From Edaphochlamys debaryana (taxonomy: Eukaryota > Chlorophyta > Chlorophyceae > Chlamydomonadales), in NCBI GenBank assembly GCA_016858145.1, contig JAEHOE010000098.1, forward strand, positions 62,001 through 126,000: 64,000 nt of DNA. The letters run 5' to 3'. The first letter of the stretch is position 1. Every line of letters starts with the position of its first letter. The position numbers were made by a program, and so were the translations under genes. Positions 25,096-34,847 of this stretch are shown here, one piece after another. The notes under the pieces were generated by a model. The model worked only from the letters and a program-made list of their open reading frames with translations, did not search any database and was not told the origin of the DNA.

Positions 25096-25590
25096 TCACG
25101 ACTTCGGTTCACTGGACGGACCGACCACCTCGCTAGTTGGCAAGGACCTCTGCCATGCACCAGGCTTCCAGACCGCCAGCCCAAAAACGGATTGACGAGG
25201 GCGTGTGATGAGCCCGCAAGCAGGGCTGTAGGTGGGGATGGATTGGCTGCAGCCCTTCACTCCTTCCGAGTCCGTCGCTCCATCTGCTCGGCTGGGCCGT
25301 GTCGGAGGCTTGCGCGTCCGGGGGGGGGGCTGCTGCGCGGCGGGCCGGCCGGCTGCAGCCGGGGCAGGGGCCGGCGGGCTCGCTTCAGGGGAAGCTGCCG
25401 GGGCGGTTGCTGGCTGGCTTACTCCGGGGGCCGCTAATAACGGGGCGGGGGCCGCCCATTGAGGGCCAGGGCCAGCGGGCGCGGGTGCGGGGGGCGCAGG
25501 TGCGGGGGCCGAGTTGACTGAGGGCGTAGCTGCCGCTGGCTGGGGCCACGGGTTCCGACTGGGGCCTCGGGTGGGGCCACTGGGACACAT
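25096..25590 (-). pseudogene. Pro/Ala-rich frame, possibly the detached N-terminal part of the LINE ORF1-like remnant
   Basis: An ATG at 25590 opens a 164-aa frame rich in Pro and Ala, including RTRKPPTRPSRADG, and stops at 25096. It lies directly upstream of, and in the same orientation as, the 24438-25046 frame. Algal LINE ORF1 proteins often have such a Pro/Ala-rich N-terminal region, so the two may be one broken reading frame. Alternatively it is an unrelated open stretch in GC-rich DNA. Confidence 0.25.
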
Positions 25591-26980
25591 TGCTACGACA
25601 GGCTTTTTACGACAGCATAGCGTGACGGCGTGTCCAGACCCTGGCATGCGTACGTATGTATAAGCGAGAAGGTGCAGCCTTACTACACGCCTAGTGTCAC
25701 ATCCAAATTTGGCTCCGACACTTGCTTGGGGATGACAGCCAGGGGTGTCGGGCGTGTTGGTGCATGATATTGGGCAACAAACAAGCTTGTTCCCCCTCCC
25801 CCCCTGGCCTCCCAGGGATGCGGGTGGTCGCCGACCAGTGCACTTGTTGCATTGCTGGCCTGGCTTGCTTTCCGCGTCACTCGTCTCCCGTGTCTCCTTT
25901 CCCCCTGGCCTCCCCAAGAGTGCATGCATATCTCCTGCGCTGTGCAGCGGTTCAAGGCAGTCCAGTCGGCGGAGGCCTGACGTTCCGTTAAAGCGCCGCG
26001 ACAGGGCAGGTGGGAGCTTGGTGCGTGGGAGCACGTATGGTCAAGGATACAGACAGACAGATTGATGTTACAGGTGTTGACCCAACCAGCACGCTCCGTT
26101 AGGGCCAGAGTCGGGACACACCAAGGACTCAGATACGATTAGCGCACGAGGGCATTGCTGCCAAAAGGAACCCTTATCACCTCCATGGAAGCGTAATCCA
26201 GACTCATGCCGAATACGCTCATAACCCTCACACTCGATCAAAACATGAAGCTCATCTTCCAAGCAGCAGAGCGAGAGCGAGGTTCTGGACGGCAGGGGGA
26301 GGAAGGGGCTGGCCGCTGGCGTCACTTGGGCATACCGGCATGTCAGGCAACCCTGGTTCCGAACCCCCCCGCTTATCCTGCACCCCATGCGCAATTGACC
26401 AGGTGCTTCCTGCCTCACCCACGGAGCGAGTCGGTTGGGGCAGGGTTGGGGTGGTTAAACCAGGTGCAGCAGCGGGTGCCACCCAGGGGCGCCCCCGGTG
26501 CCAGCAACACGGCACGACACTCGAGCTCATCCTTCGGGGCCCAGAACGCCGACACTCGTTTCCTCGTCTCTCACCTGACTTCTCGCTGGCGATATATGCA
26601 CTCTGCACCTTACCTGCCACGCCGATCCACGCAGGGCCGGAATTACAGGATGCGCTGGCTTGGGCCAGGCGAGGCTCTGGTGCATGGCAAGGTATCCAAC
26701 AGCAAGGGATCTTCCCAGTGCTGATGGTGGGCCGTGGACGGGCTGGGGAGGGGTGAGAACCCTTGAGGACGGCGCCAGACCTTGCCGGGCCGGAGGGGGC
26801 TGTCAACCGTGCTGTCCCGATGGTGCCGCCGCATGCTGCATCCCATCAGCCGCTCGGCCTTCCTTACCCTCAGCCAGCACAAATATTACGCAACTTACCT
26901 CCACCCTCGCGAAGTGACGAGCCGTAAACCAAGCGCAATTAGGCACCAGCAGTGCCGAACAAAGGACCGCCGCAGTTTAC
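25591..26980. other. Intergenic, no gene seen
   Basis: Contains a dispersed-repeat copy (25864-25914) and otherwise only short frames without motif or splice support. It should include the Nudix gene promoter. Confidence 0.45.
25864..25914 (+). repeat. Dispersed repeat, copy 2
   Basis: TGCTTTCCGCGTCACTCGTC, then TCCCGTGTCTC and TTTCCCCC, matches copies at 18751 and 36856. It is preceded by GCATTGCTGGCCTGGC, which has a related phrase near 36929-36948. Confidence 0.7.
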
Positions 26981-29078
26981 ATGCGGGCTCTCACTGGCTG
27001 GAGGTTTAGCAGGTTGGTACATTCTTCACGCTCGGCCTGGCGACGCGACGTGCTGGAATCGGGAGCATCGGCGCGTGCAACCGGAAGCTGCGGAAGCAAG
27101 ACGCCCAGCATACGGCGTTGGAAAGAAGTGGATGTTAATGGAAGAGCACGCGGGCTCGTCAAAACAGTGCAGTGCAGTGGTGTAGGTTCGTCCGCGTTGC
27201 CCGTCCAATACCGTGCCTCCGTCCCTACCCTTACCCACGCCCCTTGCCCCTGTGACAGCCGCCAAGCCCGCACAACATCGCCCCCAGCACCTCCGACTGT
27301 AAAACCCACTCCAACAGCGCTCGGCCCCGCACCCAACCTGAGCTCAGTAAGCAGGACCGCAGCCTCTCGGCCAACGAGGGCGAGGGCCAGCAGCTGCGCA
27401 GCTTGCGCCCCCTCCACAGCGCCGACAGCTTCCGCAGTGCGAAACGCTGGTATCAACCGGCCAGTCCGGGGCGCGGCTTCTCAGGGTGCAGCACCCACAG
27501 CTGCCAAGTCGACTGGGCCCAGCGGCGGCGGAGCGCCCATCGATAGCATGGACCCGGACAACAGCGGCGCCGCCACGGCTGCTCCGGGCGCAGGTGGCGG
27601 CGGCAGCGGCGGCGTCAAACTGGTGTTGGTGGTTGGCGTTGCGCTCCTGGACGATCCTGCCGTACCCAACCACCAACCGACTCCCAAGCCGGCCACGGCG
27701 GAGGCCGCCGCGTCGGCTGCGGCGCCGCTCGCATCTCCCGCAGCTGGTGCCGCCGCCGCCGCCAGCGGAGCCGGTGCCACGACCACTCGAGCCAGCGGCG
27801 ACAGTTACGGGGGCGATGGCGGCAGCGGCGGCTGCAGTGGCTCGGGGCGGCCAGTGCGGGTTCTTCTGGCGCAGCGGCCCCCCGGCAAGGCCAATGCGGG
27901 TCTGTGGGAGTTCCCGGGCGGCAAGGTGGACGCGGGGGAGACGCCCGAGGTGAGGCCGCGGGCGGCGGCTGTGGTGGACTGGGCCTGGGTTGGTGGCCCC
28001 TCGGGCGTGCGGTGCTGACTCTTGAGACGTGCGGCGGCGCAGGAGAGGATGGGCAGGGGTGTTGGCAGGGGTGGGGGTCGGGGGCGTGGGATTAGGAGCG
28101 TAAGAAACGGCGTTGAGTATGGCCGGGGGTGTGGGGACGTAGCAGCGGCGGGAGAAAGGCGGGAGCTTGGCGCACGCTGCCGACTTCCCAACCGTTAACG
28201 ACCAACCACCCCAACCACCTGGACCGGTATAACCGCAGGCCGCGCTGGTCCGCGAGCTGTCCGAGGAGCTGGGCATTGCCGTGCAGCCGCACGACCTGCA
28301 GCCGCTGAGCTTCGTGTCGCACGCCTACCCCACCTTCCACCTGCTCATGCCCCTCTACGGTAAGAGCCACGCGGGGCGGTGGGCGGTGCGCTTGGCAGTA
28401 CCCGCCGTGGGTCGTGCGGTGTGCGGTGGTGGGGATGAGGGCGGGCGGGTTCAGAGGAGAGCCAAGAGTGAGACGGACGAGGTGCGGGAGTGGAGAACGA
28501 GGAAACAAACTCGCGCAGGGTCGCCCTAAGTGAGTGCCTCCCACAGCCGCCCCGAGGCATGATGTAGTCAAAGGGGGGCACCATGCAGCACCATTAGCAC
28601 AGCACGGAGCAGCGCGCTCTGCAGGTCTGGCGTGGTAGCTCCCGTGTTTACGGCCGCTTTGTCATCACTGTTCATGTTCAGGACCGCTGCCCATGCCTCC
28701 GCCCGCGTGGGACCTGCGTAACGCCAGCCTGGGCAAGGAAAGAACAGCTCCGTAGAACCGGTCGAAGGGCACTGCGTCAAAGCGCCAGCCTCCCTTACAA
28801 TCAAAGCAGGCCTGCCCAGCTACGATATGCTGACGCACATACTGGTACCCTGCACTTGCATTGGCAACCATGCTTCCTCTAAGGCACAGTCCCCTGCGCC
28901 CCCTCCCTCTCCTCTCTCCGCCCCCCGCCCAGCATGCCGACGCTGGAGCGGCGAGCCCGCTGGCCAGGAGGGGCAGGCGGTGGTGTGGGCCAGCGCGGAG
29001 CAGCTGGGGGCCTACCCGCTCACACCGGCAGACGTGCCGCTGGTGCCGGCGGTCCTTGCCGCCATGCGAGGGGCGTGA
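26981..29078 (+). CDS. Nudix hydrolase, MutT type (8-oxo-dGTP diphosphatase-like)
   Basis: Exons: 26981 (or 27548)-27949, 28239-28359, 28933-29078; phases 0 and 1 agree. From the ATG at 27548 (MDPDNSG) the product is 222 aa; from the ATG at 26981 (MRALTGWRFSRLV) it is 411 aa, adding an Arg/Ser-rich stretch that could be an organelle transit peptide. The complete Nudix box spans the first intron: GGKVDAGETPE then AALVRELSEELGI, fitting Gx5Ex7REUxEExGU. VKLVLVVGVALL is the first strand, LWEFPGG precedes the box, and WSGEPAGQEGQAVVW near the C-terminus matches the MutT end region. MutT enzymes hydrolyse oxidised purine nucleotides, removing them from the dNTP pool. An Ala/Gly/Ser-rich insertion of about 60 residues separates the first strand from RPVRVLLAQRPPGK. 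The start codon is the main uncertainty. Confidence 0.82.
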
Positions 29079-32027
29079 CGCGGCCCGTACGGCTCTTGCA
29101 ACTCGTATAGCCCGTACATCCCGTACGGTCCGTACAACCCATAAGGCGGTTCCAGCCGCCGTGCGAGGGCGTGAGACGGTCGTGAGGAGGCAGCGAGTCA
29201 CCAATGGCGAGGGGCCCGAGGGCAGCCCGGACGTGCGGAGAGGGTTTGAGTTGTCTGGCTTGGGCAGGGGCAGGAGCTTTGTCAAACGCGCATTGGGGCG
29301 GGCGCAAGGGCAGAAGGCGCGGTCTGCCCGGTCGGGCGACGGTCGAGCACCCGAGTGGCATGGCCGTGAGTGGGCGGGGGTACCCCTTTGCACGAGGGGC
29401 AGGAGCGGACGGTCCGCGGACTGCGGGGGGTGGGGGGTAGAAGAACATCAACGAAGCGAAGCGGGGGTGGGGGGACCTGCGCGGATGAGGTCCTCACATG
29501 TCGCCCTGTGGCTCGGATGCAAGGATGGGCATGGATACGTGATTGCAACTCCCCCGGGGTCGTACCCTGCCTGGTCACGAACGGAAGGCGCAGGGCCTCT
29601 CCGTTCCAGTTCCGGCAGAAGTGCATAGCTTCAGGCCGCCCAAGGCCACGCGCCTTAGAGCAGTATCCCGCGCTGCCACATGTGCTGCCCCCGCAACGCT
29701 GCGGTTAACGCAGACGAAAGCTGTTCAGGATGCACTTAAGGACGCGCTCTTAACCCGCATGGCCGCATAGCAAGACCTCTTGACAAGTTGAGCCGGTGGA
29801 CCCGGCGGTGAGGGCAGGACATGGACATGGTGGGGATGGCGAGGAAGGGACCAGCCTCACAGGCCAAACGAGTCCTCTACTGTCGCTAGGAACACTACAA
29901 CATTACCAGTGGTGATGCTTGTGGTACAACATAGGTGCAAGTGTACTTGTATAAGTACCTGCTGCGGATGCGGATGAAGGGCAGAGGGTCTACCAGCATG
30001 TACCGGGTGTGAGAGGCCGCATCGGCTGAGACGATTCATGCTTGCGGTGCTTGCGGGCTGCTGCTACATATGAATCATCGAAAGGTTCAAAGCTCCGACA
30101 GGCGCTGGCGAGGGCGAATGATGACCGCATAGGCGACTGGGGCCAGAAGAAACCAACGAAGCGACTGTGGTCCTTACCATCCTGGAAGGACTCGGGTTGG
30201 CCAGCCGTTGCCAGCAGCCCCCTGGACCCCTGCCCGCAAGCGGCCGGAAGTGCAGCCCACGTTCCACCGACGAGTCCAGGCTCTTCCGCGTCGTACCGAA
30301 CGCACACATGGCCAGAGCGTGCTGCTCATCCGTGACTGCTGGCCGACCGGGCCCAGGCCCGGACGAACGGTGTATACTTAGGTTAGGAAACTGCTCAGAT
30401 CACCATCGCAGAGCCGGCAGCGTATCACTTTGTATAGGAACATCACATCTCTTCTGCTTGGCGCACAGCCTTAGCACGAGGTCGCGAATTTGCCAACTTT
30501 GTCGGACTGGTTGACTTGATTTCGAAGGTGCGGCCTTCGCCTCCAGCCTTAATGGAGTCTGGGCGCGGCTTCGTAAAGAGGTCACAACCTGAGAACAAGA
30601 AGCCTTTCGCCGTGCGAGCTTGCACGGAGCCGGATGCTCGTCCGAACTGGCGCTCGGCCAGTGTCTGTCCCCCAAGTCCCGAGCGCTCCTGAGACAGAAT
30701 TGCGTTACTGCGTTCCACTGACGAGCTTGACGCAGCCTGCTATCGTTCATATCTTACTTCTACCAGCCCTTTCAACGACGGCCGATGCCAGGCTTGGTCG
30801 CTGCTTGAGGCCATACTAGCAAACAGGAAGGCTCTTTGTTACTTCATATTGCTCCTGGTTTCTACCTCTACCTTTATCGCTGGAGGCAGGACCGCGTGGG
30901 CGCTCGGTGCCGGAGAAGGCTCACTCGAGCTAAGTCTGGCATCAAAGGTCCCGAGCACCGCTGCCAGCTGTGGGCTGCTCTGAAGCGGGCGTGGCCGTCC
31001 GTGCGCGGCGCACGGGCATTGACAGTGATGGCTACTCGTCGCCTGCTACCCCCGGATGCTTCAAAGCAGCCCTATGTATAGCACATAGCGCTGTTTGAGT
31101 GCCTGGGCTGATCGGGGCAGCTGGTCCGCTTCGCAAGCGTGCTCGCGAAGGTGTGGAGTGCTGACTGCACTTCAAAGCAGCCAGCCAGCCAGAGCTTCTT
31201 CGACCACCTTACCTGTGCTGCCTGATGGACGACACTGCCTGGGAAGAGCTCGGCCGGTCCCCAACTGCAGATGCAGCTAGGCCGGCATCGGCGCCCGAAC
31301 CGAGGCGCAGCACAGGTGCGGTACCGAGCGAGCTCAGGGAGGACGCAGTTATCGGGGGGCGTGCAGCAAGTCTAGAGTCTAGGCTGGGCGGACGAGAGGG
31401 CAGGCTCGTCCTGTCAGGGGTTCTAGGTCGCTGTGCCCTGACTGCGCTCCGCCTTCTACTACACTTCCCCAGACGTCGCCCAGCAACCCTGCGCAAAGGG
31501 ACCGCCTGCGGCCACTGCGGCCCATCCTCCATCTCCCAAGGAGGCCACTCACCGCCGGTAAGTTCCCACCGGTGGGAGCGCAGGACGGAGACGGACGGAC
31601 GGGGAGGTCAGTCACCGCTACGAGACGAGCACCCTGAGGCCGCAATGGACGGAGTTGCGTCAACTTGGGCAGGGCAGGGCAGGGCAGGGCCACCACGAAG
31701 CCCAGCACGTGGTCGTAGAGATAGCTGCAGTCACGAAAACCGAGAGAGACCGATGCCGTGGCTCATCCCATCATAGACCTACACCTTCAGTCGCCACGCC
31801 TGCCCAGCCGTACACCCATGTGCGCCCCCCTCACCCCCGCCGAATCCTCACAGGCCAAGCGAGGCTTCGGACCTGTCCCACCCTGCGTCCGGGCAACAGG
31901 GGCCCGCGAGCGCAGGGGCTGGCGGCGGCGAGCGAGCAGATCGGGCAAACCCGCTTGTTGGGGTCAGCCGCCAGCAGCTAGTTGCTCCGCGATCTGCTGA
32001 TACCGACCCTGGCCTCGCCCGCACGAG
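29079..32027. other. Intergenic, no gene resolved
   Basis: CCGTACGG-like words cluster at 29085-29145 just after the Nudix stop. A frame from the ATG at 31225 runs to a consensus GTAAGT donor at 31558 (111 codons, MDDTAWEELG...), in the right place for a 5' exon of P4, but its phase (0) differs from the phase-2 first intron of P3 and P8, so it is not annotated as coding. A GGGCA run lies at 31670-31690. Confidence 0.4.
31670..31690. repeat. GGGCA tandem repeat
   Basis: Four perfect GGGCA units in the region upstream of P4. Confidence 0.8.
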
Positions 32028-34847
32028 TCAGGCCGACAGCGCGTTAGCGGAGGAGACCTCCTGCGGGCGAGCAGGCGCAGGCGCAGGCGTAGGGTCGCCC
32101 CAGGGCGGTCCTGCCCTGGGCACTGACTGGCGATTAAACAGCGAGACGGGCAGCGCTGGAGCGAGGCCGGGGGCGCAGGCGGGCGAGCGGGGCTTGGCAA
32201 CGCTGGGGAAGCGGCCTCGAGGCTGGGAGGAGCACTCGGGCGCTGGCGCCGAAAGGGAGCTGGGCGAGAGCGAGGCCGCCGCCGCTCTGGCGCAGATGCG
32301 AGCGCGTGTATCCTGGTCTGGCGCCGGCAGCGGTGGCGGCGGTGGCGGCGGCGGCGGCGGCGCTGCTGAGGCGCAGCGCAGAGCCTCCTGGCTCGGCAGC
32401 AGCGGCTCCGACGGAGGCTGCGGCCATGCAGACACCGCCGCTGGCGGGGCCGCGGCGGCGGCGGCAGGGCTCCCCGTCACCGGCACTCTCCGCCGGGAGT
32501 CATCCAGTACGCCTGAAGCCGCCCACATCGCCGTGGCCGCCGCCGTCGCGGCTGCTGCCGCCGTCCCCGCGGCTGCGCAAGGGCTGCGTGGGCCCGTGCC
32601 CGTTTTCGCCCGGCGCAGCAGCGAACCCACCTCTGCCGCCTGCGCTGGCGGCGACGGCGGCCTCGCCGGCAGCCTCGGTGGCGGCCTCGCCGGCGGCCTG
32701 GGCGGCGGCAGCCTGGGTGGCATCCTCGGCGGCGGCGGCTCGGTCGCAGCAGGCGCGGGGCCCGGTGGCGCTGCGGGGCCCGGCGACGCGTGGGGCCGCG
32801 GCATCCGCAGCCTGCTGCCACCCGGCGTGGAGCTGGGGCCCAGGGCCACGCAGCTCGTCGCCGTTGGGCGCGAGCTGGCCGCCCGACTGGCTGCCGTACA
32901 GGTGAGCCGTACGTCATAGTGCCTAGGCACTAGGTAGGCAGGCAGCCGCCAGTGTGCGGGCTCGCGAGCGATCGTGTGTCGCAGCCGCCGCAGGTTCAGT
33001 TGGGTAGTGGTAGCGGTAGCGGCAGCGGCCCACCACCGACCCCCTTCCCGTTGTCCTAATCGACTTCTAAATGGGTGTGTTCAGATGGGTCTGATCCCTG
33101 GTTTCCAGACTGGGCAAGGTCCACTGCACTGCTCGACACCCAGCATTTTGGGAGTGCCGCTTGGCGTGCCCCGAGACGCGGACATTCGCGACCGTGCGTT
33201 CGGGAAACCGTCACAGAAGCGGTGTGACCGCGTCAAGCTTTGATATCTGCTTTAGCCAGGTCCATTGGTCTTATGCCTCAGTCACGGTGGCCTCGCGTCA
33301 CTGAAACTGCAGTCGCGACGACGACATGCCCAGAGAGAAGCATGCCGAGCACATGTGCCTTTGTCGCGTTCAAGGCGCTTGCACAGGGCTGTAAATGTAT
33401 AGCTGCTACTGGAAAGCAGTGCATGCAACGCTTACACCCTGGTTGATGCCGCTGTGCCTTGATGCAGGAAAAAAAAGTGAGCCTGACCGTCCTCGAAGAA
33501 GCGCTCTGTGCGGAGATCGCGACAGTGCGTCTCGAGCTTCTCAAAGAGTTGAGGAAGCAACGGGCGCCGCCCAGCCCGCTCAAGCAGCCCGCTGGCGGCG
33601 GCGGCGGGGCCGGTGCTGGCGACGGGCGCCCTAGCGGCGGCCCAAGTCGCACCCGCCCCGGCGGTGGCGTCGGCGGCGGCCCTGGCGTCGACATCGGCGG
33701 CCCTGGCAGCGTCGGCGGCCAGCCCTGGCGGCGCAGCATGTGTTTGGAGACCGGCCTCATCTCAGGGCCTGAGGTTCGGACAGCCGGCGCCGCCTCCGCC
33801 GCATCCGCCGCCGGTGCCGGCACCAGCGGCCAGCCACCAGCCGTGGTGGCAGCAGCGACGGCGGCGGGGGTGCGTCGGGCCTCAGAGCCGGGTCCAGGGG
33901 TCCACTCGTTGCAAGATCCGTGGCTCGGCGGCCCGCATTCGCATCAGCACCAGGGGCCGCCCCATCGCCAGCAGCATCTACAGCTGCTCCCGCCTCGTGC
34001 ACAGTCTGCACTGCTGCCGTACGAATCCCACCCTCCACAAGCCCCGCAGCGGCCTCACGCAGCGCCCCCGCACCCACACCTGCACCAACACTTTGACGAG
34101 CACCACCAACAGCAGCGGCAGCCGCCGCCCCCGTCATGGCGGCAGCGCGAGGCCCCCGCCGCTGCCCCGCCTTCTCAGCCGCGGGCCTGGGAGCCGCAGC
34201 TGCGGGGACCCAGCAGGCTACAGCCACCATCGCCCCTACAGCAGCGGCAGGACGACCTGCGGCAGCAGCAGGACGAACAGTGGCAGCAGCAGGACGAGCA
34301 GCGGCAGCAGCAGGACGACCGGAGGCAGCGGCAGGACGAGCAGCGGCAGCGGCAGGACGACCCGCGGCATCAGCAGGACGAGCGGCGGCAGCGGCAGGAC
34401 GAGCACCCGCAGCGGCAACCCCCATCGTTGCGCCATGCCCACGAAACGAACCCTCCGCATTTGCACTCGCAACAGCCGCAGCCGCATCAGGGGCCCGAGC
34501 CGAGTGTGGGCGAGCTCTTGAAGCGCCTGCTGGCCGCAACGGCGGCGGCCTCGGCCCCCGGAGGCACCTTCAGCGCTGGCCCGAGCGGCTCCGGTCACGA
34601 CCGCCGCAGCAGCGGTGACGGCGGCGGCGCCGGCGGTGGAGGGGCCGGCGGCGCAGGCGGAGGTGGCTTCTCCAGGCCGGAGGCACCGGCGCGCTCCAAC
34701 CCCGGCGGCAGCCCAGAAACCGGGATAGCCCAGCCCCCGCCTGGGCCGCCCACTGGAGCAGTGCCGCCTTCGCGGGTCCGGTCCTTCCAAGCGCCTGTGG
34801 CGCCACCATCGGAGCAGCCGCAGCTGAGGTCAAACCCGCCGTCTTAG
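32028..34847 (+). CDS. Family member P4: coiled-coil, Gln-rich protein (5' end unresolved)
   Basis: Two exons are clear: one ending at 32901 (donor GTGAGC) and 33468-34847 (acceptor GATGCAG), phase 0. The start of the first, put at 32028, rests on a weak acceptor with the family's one-base phase; the frame is open from about 31975. Exon A ends VELGPRATQLVAVGRELAAR then LAAVQ, the first core half; exon B begins EKKVSLTVLEEALCAEIA, then RLELLKELRKQR, the second half. GKRPRGW is a possible nuclear signal. Exon A has poly-Gly and Leu-Gly-Gly repeats; exon B has a heptad Gln repeat (34240-34420) and many His/Gln/Pro. Function is unknown. Confidence 0.55.
34240..34420 (+). repeat. 21-bp minisatellite encoding QQQDEQ-type heptads in P4
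   Basis: About eight 21-bp units encode seven-residue repeats such as RQQQDEQ, WQQQDEQ, RQQQDDR and RQRQDEQ. The heptad spacing and Gln/Asp/Arg content suggest an extended polar helix. Confidence 0.85.

Noticed and set aside
31225..31557. Frame MDDTAWEELG with a consensus GTAAGT donor as first exon of P4
   Set aside because: Its phase 0 conflicts with the phase-2 first intron of P3 and P8, and the joined frame to P4 could not be confirmed.
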